From NCBI RefSeq assembly GCF_039536765.1, contig NZ_BAAAZF010000001.1:1488001-1552000 (forward strand): 64,000 nt of DNA, read 5' to 3'. Origin of the DNA: Parerythrobacter jejuensis. Its GTDB lineage: Bacteria > Pseudomonadota > Alphaproteobacteria > Sphingomonadales > Sphingomonadaceae. Below the pieces are notes generated by a model. It did not search any database. It saw only the letters and a list, made by a program, of their open reading frames with translations, and was not told the origin of the DNA. Positions within the stretch are counted from its first letter, which is position 1. Each line of letters begins with the position of its first letter. Shown in pieces: positions 37,379 through 45,341 of this stretch. A program made the position numbers and the translations under genes.

Positions 37379-37821
37379 GCGACGCCAACAAACTCGCCGA
37401 GCTGGTTGCAATGCAGAAATTGCGCGAACAACGGTGCCAGAGCGACGTGACCTCGGCTGCAAAGACAAGCTCGGAGAAGGCAGCAGAAGCTACACGGCTC
37501 GACGCACTTTCGCACGCTGCCGGCAAGGCCTTGGACGGCGTCTTTGCCTCGCCTCTGCTGTGCCCTGACCGGATGCTGCTGGCGGCCGGACACCTGGCCA
37601 TTGCCGAGGACAACCAGGCCACGGGCAAGGCGGAGCTTGAGAGCGCCGAGCAGACCGAGCGACTGGCACGATCCGGCTGGCAGCAGGCCACCCACAACAC
37701 GCGCAACCTGATGCACCGCCATCGTCAACAAAAGCGCACCGAAGAACGCCGCGCGGACGATGCGCGCCAGGCCGACCAGCTGTCGCTGCGCGCCGCCCTA
37801 TCGAAAGGACCCAAGGCATGA
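37375..37821 (+). CDS. fliJ: FliJ-like export ATPase stalk protein, set A
   Basis: 148 aa from a GTG that overlaps the fliI stop (GTGA). No strong motif, but the protein is almost wholly helical and charged, with two long helices (~3-50 and ~70-140), no signal and no membrane segment. It lies directly behind fliI, where FliJ or SctO is always found. FliJ is the gamma-like stalk in the ATPase ring and a chaperone escort. The call depends mainly on position and coiled-coil form. Confidence 0.65.
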   Translation: MSDANKLAELVAMQKLREQRCQSDVTSAAKTSSEKAAEATRLDALSHAAGKALDGVFASPLLCPDRMLLAAGHLAIAEDNQATGKAELESAEQTERLARSGWQQATHNTRNLMHRHRQQKRTEERRADDARQADQLSLRAALSKGPKA

Positions 37822-38681
37822 GCATTGCACCGCCTAACGCGTCGATCCTGCCCTTCCATGTGCAGCAAATCCCCGCCTCCTCCGGGCGGGATCCCGGCCA
37901 GCAGGGCAAGCAGGAAACTCAGGGCTTCGGCGATATCCTCAAGACGCTGCAGGAGGACGGTACGGATGCCGACGGCAAACCACTGACCGAAGACCGGATG
38001 CAGGAAATCACGGCGGCGTTGCAAGACCTGGAACGCGGGATCGAACTGGAATCCGCCCGCCACCGCTATACGTTGCAAGTGCATGTCGGCGACCGGGCAC
38101 TGGCCTTCAATGCGCGCCCCTTGGTAGGTCCGGCAGCAGCAGAATTTTCGTCAACACTTGTCGCTGACGGTGTCCAGGGCACCGCAGCGTTGGCAGCTGG
38201 CCCTGCGGCTGGACAGCAAGCAGGGCAGACCATTGCGGCGCTCGATGGAGTGTCGGTGGAGCCGGACTTCATGCTCAATGCCACGGACGAAAGGCATGCC
38301 GCCGCGCGCTTTGCCCGCAGCGCGACTGTCGCCGCCAATACCACTGCGATACCGACCAGCCGGGCAGTGCCTGCTGGCCCGAGCCAACAGTCCGCGCCTC
38401 AACAGGCAACCCAGCGCGTTGCGGACAACACCCGCGCACTTGATCCTGCCCGCCCGGCCGAGGCTGCCCGCAGCCCTGCCATGTCCTTGCCGATGCAAGC
38501 CCGGGCGCAGCTGTTTGCCCAGCTCGTTGCAGCGGCAAGCGAATACCGTGTCGCAGTGCGCGGCGCGCAGCTCAGCCAGGCCGATAATGACCGCCTGATC
38601 GCCGATATCCGCGCTGCCCTGCGCAGCTACGGCTTGGCCGATTTGCCGATTTCCCTGTCCGCTTCTGCAGGAGACGCTTGA
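37818..38681 (+). CDS. fliK: FliK-like hook-length/substrate-switch protein, set A
   Basis: 287 aa, short for FliK (usually 350-450 or more). The first 200 residues are low-complexity, rich in Ala, Gln, Pro and Thr, as in the FliK ruler region. The end has a folded segment (AAASEYRVAVRGAQLSQADN, DIRAALRSYGLADLPISL) in the place of the FliK C-terminal domain, but the usual LxPxxLGxVxV motif is not obvious. It is followed by flgD and flgE, the standard fliK-flgD-flgE order. Likely the length ruler, with moderate confidence. Confidence 0.6.
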   Translation: MSIAPPNASILPFHVQQIPASSGRDPGQQGKQETQGFGDILKTLQEDGTDADGKPLTEDRMQEITAALQDLERGIELESARHRYTLQVHVGDRALAFNARPLVGPAAAEFSSTLVADGVQGTAALAAGPAAGQQAGQTIAALDGVSVEPDFMLNATDERHAAARFARSATVAANTTAIPTSRAVPAGPSQQSAPQQATQRVADNTRALDPARPAEAARSPAMSLPMQARAQLFAQLVAAASEYRVAVRGAQLSQADNDRLIADIRAALRSYGLADLPISLSASAGDA

Positions 38682-38682
38682 G

Positions 38683-39135
38683 ATGCAGGCCGTCGCTCCC
38701 GTTGCGCCAGCGCAACCGACCCCGCCAGTCGATGACAGCAATACGCAGGGCGCGAGCTCTGCCACAGACCAGTTCGGACTCGGCTTCGAAAGTCTGCTGC
38801 AAATCGTGCTGACGCAGCTGACCTATCAGGACCCGCTCGAGCCGATGGACAATTTCGAGTTCGTCTCGCAGCTCGCCCAGTTCTCGCAAATCCAGCAGAC
38901 GCAGGAAATGGCCGACAGCCTGGAAACGCTGGTCGCCGCACAATCGACCGGTCAGGCCGCCAGCCTGCTTGGCCGCACAGTTGATGTCGCGGCCGGCAAC
39001 GGTTCGCTTACCGGGGTGGTGACTGCGGTTGCATTCCAGAACGGCACCCCGGCCCTCACCATCGACACAGAAGACGGCAACACGATCAGCGGGCTGCCGC
39101 TGGGCAATGTCACGCAAATCAGGGAGACCCCATAA
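38683..39135 (+). CDS. flgD: FlgD hook-cap protein, set A
   Basis: 150 aa. The FlgD core FESLLQIVLTQLTYQDPLEP and VSQLAQFSQIQQTQEM is perfect. A shortened beta domain follows (GVVTAVAFQNGTPALTIDTE, then a closing GNVTQIRE). Typical FlgD is ~220 aa, and here the C-terminal Tudor/Fn3 part is partly retained. Its stop overlaps the flgE ATG by one base. FlgD caps the growing hook, so set A is expected to polymerise FlgE outside the cell. Confidence 0.92.
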   Translation: MQAVAPVAPAQPTPPVDDSNTQGASSATDQFGLGFESLLQIVLTQLTYQDPLEPMDNFEFVSQLAQFSQIQQTQEMADSLETLVAAQSTGQAASLLGRTVDVAAGNGSLTGVVTAVAFQNGTPALTIDTEDGNTISGLPLGNVTQIRETP

Positions 39136-40313
39136 TGTTCGGTTCCATTTATATCGGCATGTCCGGCCTGAGCGCCTATTCCAAAGGGCTCGAAACGGTC
39201 AGCAACAACGTCAGCAACATGAATACGCAGGGGTTCAAGGCGAGCGACGTGACCTTCAGCAATGTCTATGGCGTGGGCAGCGAAGGCGGCCTGGAATTCG
39301 GCAATGGCCAGGCCGGCAGTGGCCATGGTGTTTCGGTCAACGAACTGGCGACCAATTTCAGCCAGGGCGAACTGCGCCAGACCGGCCGTGACCTTGACCT
39401 GGCGATCGACGGCAATGGCTTCTTCGTCCTGATGGACGGCAACGAGCAGCTCTATGCCCGCACCGGCAGCTTCGCCGTGGACGATGACGGCTTTATCGTG
39501 CTGCAGGGTACTGACTTCAAACTCGGCATTCTCGACGATCAGGGACGCCCCACCGCACTGAATATCGATGCATCGCGCACCGATGCGCCCGAACCGACCC
39601 AGACGATCAAGTTTGCCGACAACCTTTCATCGACCGCAACCGAGTTCAGCATTCCCGACCTGACCGTGTTCGGCGCCAATGGCGAGGAGCATGTGTGGTC
39701 GATCGCCTTTGCCCGGCCTGAAACTGTGGCCGACAAATGGTCGGTAACCGTGACCAATGCCGAAGGCAACGAAATCGGCGTCAAATCGCTCGAATTCGAG
39801 AACGGCCAGATCAAGGCAGGCTCGGGCGAGCTGGAATTCGAAGACGAGGATAATGATCTCAAGATCACGCTCGATTTCTCCGACGGCGTGACCCAGTTCT
39901 CGTCTGGCTCTGTCTCGTCCTTGCGCGCGAATGATATTGACGGCCACGGCACCGGCTCGCTCGCGACCCTGACTGTCAATGACAAGGGTCAGGTCGAAAT
40001 CACCTATACGAACGAGGAAACGCAGGAGCTCGGCGCAGTTGCACTCGCCGATTTCCGCGATCCGCAAGCGCTGGAGCAGCGGGGCAATTCCGTGTTTGCC
40101 TATTCCGGCTTTGGCCAGCGGCAATTCCTGTCGGCCAGCGACACACGGGTCGGATCGATCCTGTCGCAACGGCTGGAGGCGTCCAATGTCGATCTGGGCA
40201 ACCAGTTCAGCGACCTGATCCTGATCCAGCGCGGGTTCCAGGCCAGCAGCCAGATCATCTCTGTCACCAATGACATGATCCAGCAGCTGTTCGGCATCAG
40301 GGGTCAGGGCTGA
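39135..40313 (+). CDS. flgE: FlgE hook protein, set A
   Basis: 392 aa, normal hook length. N-terminal FGSIYIGMSGLSAYSKGLET and SNNVSNMNTQGFKASDVTFS; GRDLDLAIDGNGFFVLMDGN; C-terminal QRLEASNVDLGNQFSDLILI and QIISVTNDMIQQLFGI. The middle D2 region is acidic and beta-rich. It overlaps fliM by one base. The set B hook at 54138 is much shorter (272 aa) and differs in the middle, so the two hooks are not recent copies. Without FlgK/FlgL/FliC in set A, the hook could be the outermost polymer. Confidence 0.93.
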   Translation: MFGSIYIGMSGLSAYSKGLETVSNNVSNMNTQGFKASDVTFSNVYGVGSEGGLEFGNGQAGSGHGVSVNELATNFSQGELRQTGRDLDLAIDGNGFFVLMDGNEQLYARTGSFAVDDDGFIVLQGTDFKLGILDDQGRPTALNIDASRTDAPEPTQTIKFADNLSSTATEFSIPDLTVFGANGEEHVWSIAFARPETVADKWSVTVTNAEGNEIGVKSLEFENGQIKAGSGELEFEDEDNDLKITLDFSDGVTQFSSGSVSSLRANDIDGHGTGSLATLTVNDKGQVEITYTNEETQELGAVALADFRDPQALEQRGNSVFAYSGFGQRQFLSASDTRVGSILSQRLEASNVDLGNQFSDLILIQRGFQASSQIISVTNDMIQQLFGIRGQG

Positions 40314-41065
40314 TGGGTCAGCCCGTTCCCTGGCTTCCGGCAAGCTGCCTTACTTCGCGCCGGGCGGTGGAACCGTTCGAGCGGATCGTCGAGGGATGGG
40401 CTGCGGAATGGTTTCCTACCACAGGCTGGCAGGTTCTTGGCAGCTGGGATGCCGTTGGCCAGCCCGACGCCACCGACTGGGCCGTATTGCGCGATGCCGC
40501 CAAGCTTCAGGTGAAAGGCAAGCCGAAGGCCATGCAGGCCCTGGCGCTGGCAATTCTGGGCAGCGAAGCCCAGACAAAATTGACCGACAACGACTTGCGG
40601 CTGATGCGGCGGGTCGCTGGGCGCGCGCTCGATGATTTGCAGTCCCGGATCGAACAAAGTCTGGGCAGCAGCCAGAGCCAACCATCCGGCTATGCCGTCG
40701 CCAGCGGGGCAATCTACTCGCTCCTGATCGGCGTGGTTGGCGGCGCCCAACTGGCCGTCGAGTGCTCGGCGGCGGACCTCGTCCAGATTGTGCGCGGCAC
40801 CTTCCCGGTGCAACAGATCGAAGACCCGCTGGATCCGCGCGGCGAAGGCTATGCCGATGCCGCCGTATCGGTCGCTGCCCATCTGGGCGCGACCCCGATC
40901 ACGCTGGAGGAGCTTTCCGCTCTCGATGTCGGCGATGTCCTGGTGCTCGACCAACCGGCCGACGCCCCAACCCGCCTGGTCATTGACGGCCACACCACCG
41001 ACCTGCCCTTCGCAATTGTCGAACAGGGCGGAACCATCACACTCGAACTGCAGGATCTGACATGA
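40313..41065 (+). CDS. fliM: FliM-like C-ring protein, reduced, set A
   Basis: 250 aa, compared with about 320-370 for FliM. The C-terminal ~75 residues form a SpoA/SURF1-type domain (AVSVAAHLGATPITLEELSA, VGDVLVLDQPADAPTRLVID). The N-terminal part is divergent. It lacks the EIDALL-like CheY-binding start and the GGxG motif of FliM's middle domain, and begins VPWLPASCLTSRRAVEPFER. It lies just upstream of fliN with a 4-nt overlap. It resembles SctQ-like or degenerate FliM proteins and is unlikely to respond to CheY. The assignment comes from the SpoA domain plus position. Confidence 0.7.
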   Translation: MGQPVPWLPASCLTSRRAVEPFERIVEGWAAEWFPTTGWQVLGSWDAVGQPDATDWAVLRDAAKLQVKGKPKAMQALALAILGSEAQTKLTDNDLRLMRRVAGRALDDLQSRIEQSLGSSQSQPSGYAVASGAIYSLLIGVVGGAQLAVECSAADLVQIVRGTFPVQQIEDPLDPRGEGYADAAVSVAAHLGATPITLEELSALDVGDVLVLDQPADAPTRLVIDGHTTDLPFAIVEQGGTITLELQDLT

Positions 41066-41346
41066 GCGAAACAACCGAAACCAAGACGGAAGAAACCGCC
41101 AAGGCCACTGTCGGTGCCACACGTGCGCGCCTGGTCGATCACGTCGAAGTCACATGCGAAGCCGTGCTTGGCAGCGGCGAGATCACGGTCGGCAAGCTCA
41201 ATGCGCTGGCCAAGGGTGATGTCGTCGCGCTTGACCGGAGCCCGGCCGATCCGGTCGATATCCGCGTCAATGGCAAGACCATCGCGCGCGGCGAAATCGT
41301 GACTGTCGATGACAAGTTCGCCATCCGCCTGACCGAAATCGGCTGA
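41062..41346 (+). CDS. fliN: FliN C-ring/export-platform protein, set A
   Basis: 94 aa with a single SpoA domain: VEVTCEAVLGSGEITVGKLN, KGDVVALDRSPADPVDIRVN, and the closing GEIVTVDDKFAIRLTEI, very close to the FliN standard. The N-terminal ~20 residues are Thr/Glu-rich and flexible. FliN binds FliH and forms the C-ring rim and cargo platform. It overlaps the fliM-like gene and is 11 nt before fliO. Confidence 0.92.
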   Translation: MSETTETKTEETAKATVGATRARLVDHVEVTCEAVLGSGEITVGKLNALAKGDVVALDRSPADPVDIRVNGKTIARGEIVTVDDKFAIRLTEIG

Positions 41347-41357
41347 CGCAAGGCCCG

Positions 41358-41753
41358 ATGTCCACGCTTTCCCTTCTCGCCGCGGTCGCTGCGGATACAG
41401 CGCCCCTTGCCACCGGCACGGGGCCGAGCATTCCGTGGGGCCGGATAATCCTGGCCTTCGTGTTCTGCATCCTGCTGGCCGTGGCGGCAATCGGGTTCAT
41501 CCGGGTCAAGAACGGCATGTCGCTGATCCCGGACACGATGGCTGCACGCATGAGTGCGTCGGGAGAGGTCACCGCGCCGCCAGCGGGCAAGATGCAGATT
41601 GTCCAACGGCTCAGCGTGACGCCAGCCAGCCAGCTGGTGATCGTGCGCCGCGGCACCCAGAATTACATGCTGCATCTTACCAATCACGGCGCGACCGAGA
41701 TCGACCGTTTCGGTGACGATGGCGTTAGCACAGGCGAGGTGCCAACGGCATGA
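41358..41753 (+). CDS. fliO: FliO, export-gate assembly factor, set A
   Basis: 131 aa. One membrane helix at ~27-50 (WGRIILAFVFCILLAVAAIG) and a cytoplasmic FliO domain with IVQRLSVTPASQLVIVRRGT, matching the family pattern of a strand pair after the helix. FliO guides assembly of the FliP ring. It is absent from virulence injectisomes, so its presence marks this set as flagellar in origin. It overlaps fliP by 4 nt. Confidence 0.85.
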   Translation: MSTLSLLAAVAADTAPLATGTGPSIPWGRIILAFVFCILLAVAAIGFIRVKNGMSLIPDTMAARMSASGEVTAPPAGKMQIVQRLSVTPASQLVIVRRGTQNYMLHLTNHGATEIDRFGDDGVSTGEVPTA

Positions 41754-42499
41754 TCCTGCGCGGCATCGTCTTCCTGATCGGGGTGCTGTTGTGCGTCATT
41801 CTGGCGAGCCCCGCTTTTGCTGCCGGCGCTATCGCCGAAACAGTGGTGCGCACGGCGGCTCCGGCCACTGGGGTGGAAACGGAAGTGACCCGTACCGCGT
41901 TGGTGCTGACCCTGCTGGCGATTGTCCCGGCGTTCATTGTCAGCTCGACCAGTTTCCTGCGCATCGTGGTGGTGTTGGCAATGGTTCGCCACGCTTTCGG
42001 TATGCCGCAAACGCCGCCCAATATCGTGCTCACCAGCCTCGCCCTGTTCATGACCGCCTTCCTGATGGCGCCGACGCTCAACCAGGTGAATGACCAGGGC
42101 CTGTCGCCCTTCATGGATGGCACGGCGAGCATGGAGGAGGCGATGGATGGCGCGTCCGGCCCGATCAAGACGTTCATGCTCCAGCACACGCGCGAGCGCG
42201 ATATCGAGCTGGTCTATTCCATTGCGAAAGAGCCGTTGCCGGCGACTGCCCAGGAAGTCGAACTGCTCAAGCTGGTACCCGCTTTCATTATGAACGAGCT
42301 GCGGGTTGCCTTCACCATCGGCTTCGTCATTCTGTTGCCTTTCCTGCTGATCGACCTGGTGGTTGCATCGATCCTGCTTTCGCTGGGCATGATGATGGTG
42401 CCACCGCAGACGATTTCGCTGCCGATCAAGGTGCTGATGTTTATCCTGATCGATGGCTGGAGCCTTGTCCTGGAGGGCTTGTTAGGCAGCTTCGGATGA
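41750..42499 (+). CDS. fliP: FliP export-gate protein, set A
   Basis: 249 aa, standard length. A cleavable signal-like N-terminus is followed by the conserved STSFLRIVVVLAMVRHAFGM, PQTPPNIVLTSLALFMTAFL and LVPAFIMNELRVAFTIGFVI, ending in the usual SLGMMMVPPQTISLPIKVLM. Its gate partners FliQ and FliR are encoded about 38 kb to the left on the opposite strand, an unusual split. It overlaps the sigma factor gene by 4 nt. Confidence 0.96.
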   Translation: MILRGIVFLIGVLLCVILASPAFAAGAIAETVVRTAAPATGVETEVTRTALVLTLLAIVPAFIVSSTSFLRIVVVLAMVRHAFGMPQTPPNIVLTSLALFMTAFLMAPTLNQVNDQGLSPFMDGTASMEEAMDGASGPIKTFMLQHTRERDIELVYSIAKEPLPATAQEVELLKLVPAFIMNELRVAFTIGFVILLPFLLIDLVVASILLSLGMMMVPPQTISLPIKVLMFILIDGWSLVLEGLLGSFG

Positions 42500-43242
42500 G
42501 CAGCGGCGGCGCTTCCCGGGGGCTCCGCCTCCTGATGGATGAAGGGCGTGCCGAAGCGGCAGAATGGCGCCACCATGCCCAACAACCCACCGCGCAGTCG
42601 CGCCGCGCGCTGTTTGATCGCTATCGCAATTTCGCACTTAAGGTTTCGGGCGATGAATGGCGCCGGATCGGGGACCTGGGTCTTGATCGTGGCGACACCG
42701 ACCAGCTTGCCTACGAGGCGTTGCTGGGCGCTATCGACCGGTTCGATCCCCATAAGGGTGTACCCTTCACAGCCTACGCCCGCATCCGGCTGCGTGGAAC
42801 CATCCGCAACGCCTTGCCCAAGGCGACCGAAGCAACCGCAATCTACAATGCGAAAAAGCGCATCGAACGCGATCGCCTGCGTTCGCTGAAGCATGCCGCG
42901 GATTCATCGTCCGACGAACCGTTGGAGCTGCTGCGCGAACTCGCGGTGGGCATTGCCATCGGCTTCATGCTGGAGGATGCTGGCGAAGCCGGGCTGGACG
43001 TGATGCCATCTGCCGATCCTTCGGCCTATGATGCTGTTTCGTGGCAGCAGCTGGTCGGCGAATTGAACGAACGGTTGGGCGCCCTGCCCGATCGCGAACG
43101 CATGATTCTGGAATATCACTACAAGCAGGACATCCAGTTTACCGAGATTGCCAAACTGCTGGGCGTCAGCAAAGGTCGTATCTCGCAAATTCACAGCCAG
43201 GCGCTCAAGCGCTTACGCACATTGCTTTCCAAATTCCGCTGA
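42496..43242 (+). CDS. fliA: FliA-like sigma-28 factor, set A
   Basis: 248 aa. Region 2 reads LAYEALLGAIDRFDPHKGVP and FTAYARIRLRGTIRN. Region 4 reads LPDRERMILEYHYKQDIQFT and EIAKLLGVSKGRISQIHSQA, a strong match to flagellar sigma-28. Region 3 is divergent. It overlaps fliP by 4 nt, so it is made with the export apparatus. A second sigma-28 is at 45338-46066. Its targets may be the two giant YD-repeat genes, which share a sigma-28-like element. Confidence 0.88.
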   Translation: MSSGGASRGLRLLMDEGRAEAAEWRHHAQQPTAQSRRALFDRYRNFALKVSGDEWRRIGDLGLDRGDTDQLAYEALLGAIDRFDPHKGVPFTAYARIRLRGTIRNALPKATEATAIYNAKKRIERDRLRSLKHAADSSSDEPLELLRELAVGIAIGFMLEDAGEAGLDVMPSADPSAYDAVSWQQLVGELNERLGALPDRERMILEYHYKQDIQFTEIAKLLGVSKGRISQIHSQALKRLRTLLSKFR

Positions 43243-43260
43243 CCGGGGGACACTCAGACC

Positions 43261-43833
43261 ATGGCCGAACAACTTGCTACCGATGAAGAGATCAACACAC
43301 TGGTTGGTGCACTTCAGACCGAGAATGATGACGACATCGCACCGATCGATACTCTGCTCGGCAAATATCCCGATGATCCGCGCCTGCACTTCATGCGCGG
43401 ATCGGTGCTGGCCGGGAAATCGCGCCCGCTGGAAGCCCATGAAGCCATGAAACGCGCCGTCGAGATTGCGCCGGGCTTTGCCATTGCGCGCTACCAGCTG
43501 GGCTTCTTTGAAATGACCAGCGGGGAGGCCGATCGTGCCTTGTCGACCTGGGGACCGCTGCTGGCCCAACCCGATGACAATTACTTGCGCGTATTTGTCG
43601 AAGGCATGACCCATCTGATCCGCGACGAATTTGAACCGACCATCGAGAAGTTCGAGCGAGGCATCGCTTTGAACCAGGAGAACGAGCCGCTGAACAACGA
43701 TATTCGCCTGTTGATGGGCGAAATCAGGAAGCTGGCCGAAAAGCGGGCCGAAAACCCCGATGCCGATTCCGATGACCTGTCAGCAACCTCGCTGATTCTG
43801 GGCCAGTTCGGCGGCAACAAAACGATCAACTAA
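43261..43833 (+). CDS. TPR-repeat protein, set A
   Basis: 190 aa, cytoplasmic (no signal). Tetratricopeptide-type helix pairs run from ~30 to 140: DPRLHFMRGSVLAGKSRPLE, APGFAIARYQLGFFEMTSGE and TIEKFERGIALNQENEPLNN. The N- and C-termini are acidic. It is 18 nt behind fliA with a GGGGG ribosome site. TPR proteins serve as chaperones for translocators in type III injectisomes (SycD/LcrH class), so it might escort cargo here. That idea is drawn from context, not from specific similarity. Confidence 0.75.
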   Translation: MAEQLATDEEINTLVGALQTENDDDIAPIDTLLGKYPDDPRLHFMRGSVLAGKSRPLEAHEAMKRAVEIAPGFAIARYQLGFFEMTSGEADRALSTWGPLLAQPDDNYLRVFVEGMTHLIRDEFEPTIEKFERGIALNQENEPLNNDIRLLMGEIRKLAEKRAENPDADSDDLSATSLILGQFGGNKTIN

Positions 43834-43866
43834 GGCTGGGCCCGGCGTGCAAACGGACTTCACCCC

Positions 43867-44205
43867 ATGACCCGGGTTGGCAACACCGAACAGGTGATGG
43901 CGCTGGTGCGCAACCAGCTCCAGCGCATGGCCCGGCGCGAGAAGAGCGAGAAGACGCAAAAGGCAGGAAAGCCCGAAGCGCGCACGCTCACATCGCGCGA
44001 ACGGGTGCAGGCCCTCAATGCCATCAAGGACCTGTCGGAAGAGGATTTCACCCAGAGCTTCGTGCGCGCCATGCTGAGCGAGGAATTCGGCGAGAAGGTA
44101 AGCAATTCCCCCGGTTTCCAGCAGGTGATCGAACGAACCGCCAGCGCCATGCGGGCCGATTCCGAAATTGCCGCATTGCTCAACCGGGTGCGGGGCGAGC
44201 TGTAG
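43867..44205 (+). CDS. Unknown small helical protein, set A end
   Basis: 112 aa, no family recognised. The N-terminal ~45 residues are very basic (ARREKSEKTQKAGKPEAR). The rest is predicted helical and mixed-charge (EDFTQSFVRAMLSEEFGEKV, ADSEIAALLNRVRGEL). No signal or membrane segment. It is 33 nt after the TPR gene and is the last gene before a hairpin, so it probably belongs to the set A operon. A small helical protein here could be an export chaperone or regulator; there is no direct evidence. Confidence 0.65.
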   Translation: MTRVGNTEQVMALVRNQLQRMARREKSEKTQKAGKPEARTLTSRERVQALNAIKDLSEEDFTQSFVRAMLSEEFGEKVSNSPGFQQVIERTASAMRADSEIAALLNRVRGEL

Positions 44206-44214
44206 GCTATGCTT

Positions 44215-44233
44215 AAGGGCATCCGTTGCCCTT
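44215..44233 (+). terminator. Hairpin at the end of the set A right-arm operon
   Basis: AAGGGCA-TCCGT-TGCCCTT, a 7-bp perfect stem ten bases after the last stop. No long T run follows, so termination would be imperfect. A second weaker inverted repeat (CTGTAT/ATACAG) follows about 10 nt later. Confidence 0.5.
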
Positions 44234-44318
44234 TGCGCTACTGTATTGCTAGATACAGGCAAAAGACAACGACCGGGACTCGCACAATACTCACCCCCGA
44301 CGCAGAGGGAGAAGTCCG

Positions 44319-45341
44319 GTGAAGCGCATTATAATTTGCTGTGATGGTACGTGGCAGAGTCTCGACAATGACTGGCCAACCAATGTGCAAAGAATTGCAC
44401 AGTTCATCAAACCCACGGGCTCCAACGACATAACCCAAACACTCTACTACAATGGTGGGGTTGGCTTAGGTGATCTTGGCAACCGCATTGCAGGTGGTGT
44501 TTTTGGCGCAGGGCTCGACGACGAGATAGAAAAGGCCTTCATTTTCCTGAGCCTGAACTACGAACCCGAGGACGAGATTTATCTCTTTGGCTTCAGTCGG
44601 GGAGCCTACACCGTCAGATCACTCGCAGGACTGATCCGAAGCTGTGGAATATTCAAACGAAACAATATCGGCGATATTCCAAAGGCGATGGTTCTCTATC
44701 GAAACCGTTTGATCGGGCCCGATCACGACGAATGCATAAATGTCAGGATCGACAATTCGCCTACACGCACTGTGCATCCCCCCAATATCCATTTCATCGG
44801 GTGCTTCGACACTGTTGGGTCGCTGGGCATTCCAATCCAGGTACCATTGTTCCCGTTCGATGATTTCTCTCGCAACAAACACCAATTCCATGACACCCAG
44901 TTGAGCTCGATTATCAAGAACGCGCGTCATGCTGTAGCAATTGACGAGCAACGCAAAGACTTTGATGTCACCAAGATGCTCCCGCAAAGATCCGGCCCTT
45001 CAGATTCTACTTTCGAGGAAAGATGGTTCCCGGGGACCCACACATGTGTGGGTGGTGGCATCCGCTCGAGCCGGGGGCTCGCAGACGGCCCCCTTCGCTG
45101 GATGATCGAAGAGGCGAAAGCTTGCGGCTTAGAATTCAACCAGTCGGAAGTAGATGCATTTACGCACGAGGACTCTACCATCGAATTCGAGCCAAGCGAG
45201 CGCTCACTACTTGGACAATATCGTCCGCTGACTCCCCGCGAAGGACCAACCGAAGCAGAGGCTTTTTCGCCCCAAGCGATCCAAAGATGGGAGTCACGCT
45301 TGGACTACAGACCGGAGCAAATGGCCGAATTCTTTGACTAG
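44319..45341 (+). CDS. DUF2235 (Tle1-like) alpha/beta-hydrolase
   Basis: 340 aa from a GTG with GAGGGAG upstream. Family signs: the N-terminal IIICCDGTWQSLDNDWPTNV, the nucleophile motif GFSRGAYTVRSLAG (Ser at ~93), the Asp-containing IHFIGCFDTVGSLGIP, and the late His region ERWFPGTHTCVGGGI. These are the DUF2235 catalytic elements, and Tle1 phospholipase effectors of type VI secretion belong to this group. No signal peptide and no partner VgrG or immunity gene. It stands alone between the two flagellar sets and overlaps the end of the opposing fliA by 4 nt. It is AT-richer than both sides, suggesting acquisition. It may be an effector of set A or an unrelated lipase or esterase. Confidence 0.85.
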   Translation: MKRIIICCDGTWQSLDNDWPTNVQRIAQFIKPTGSNDITQTLYYNGGVGLGDLGNRIAGGVFGAGLDDEIEKAFIFLSLNYEPEDEIYLFGFSRGAYTVRSLAGLIRSCGIFKRNNIGDIPKAMVLYRNRLIGPDHDECINVRIDNSPTRTVHPPNIHFIGCFDTVGSLGIPIQVPLFPFDDFSRNKHQFHDTQLSSIIKNARHAVAIDEQRKDFDVTKMLPQRSGPSDSTFEERWFPGTHTCVGGGIRSSRGLADGPLRWMIEEAKACGLEFNQSEVDAFTHEDSTIEFEPSERSLLGQYRPLTPREGPTEAEAFSPQAIQRWESRLDYRPEQMAEFFD

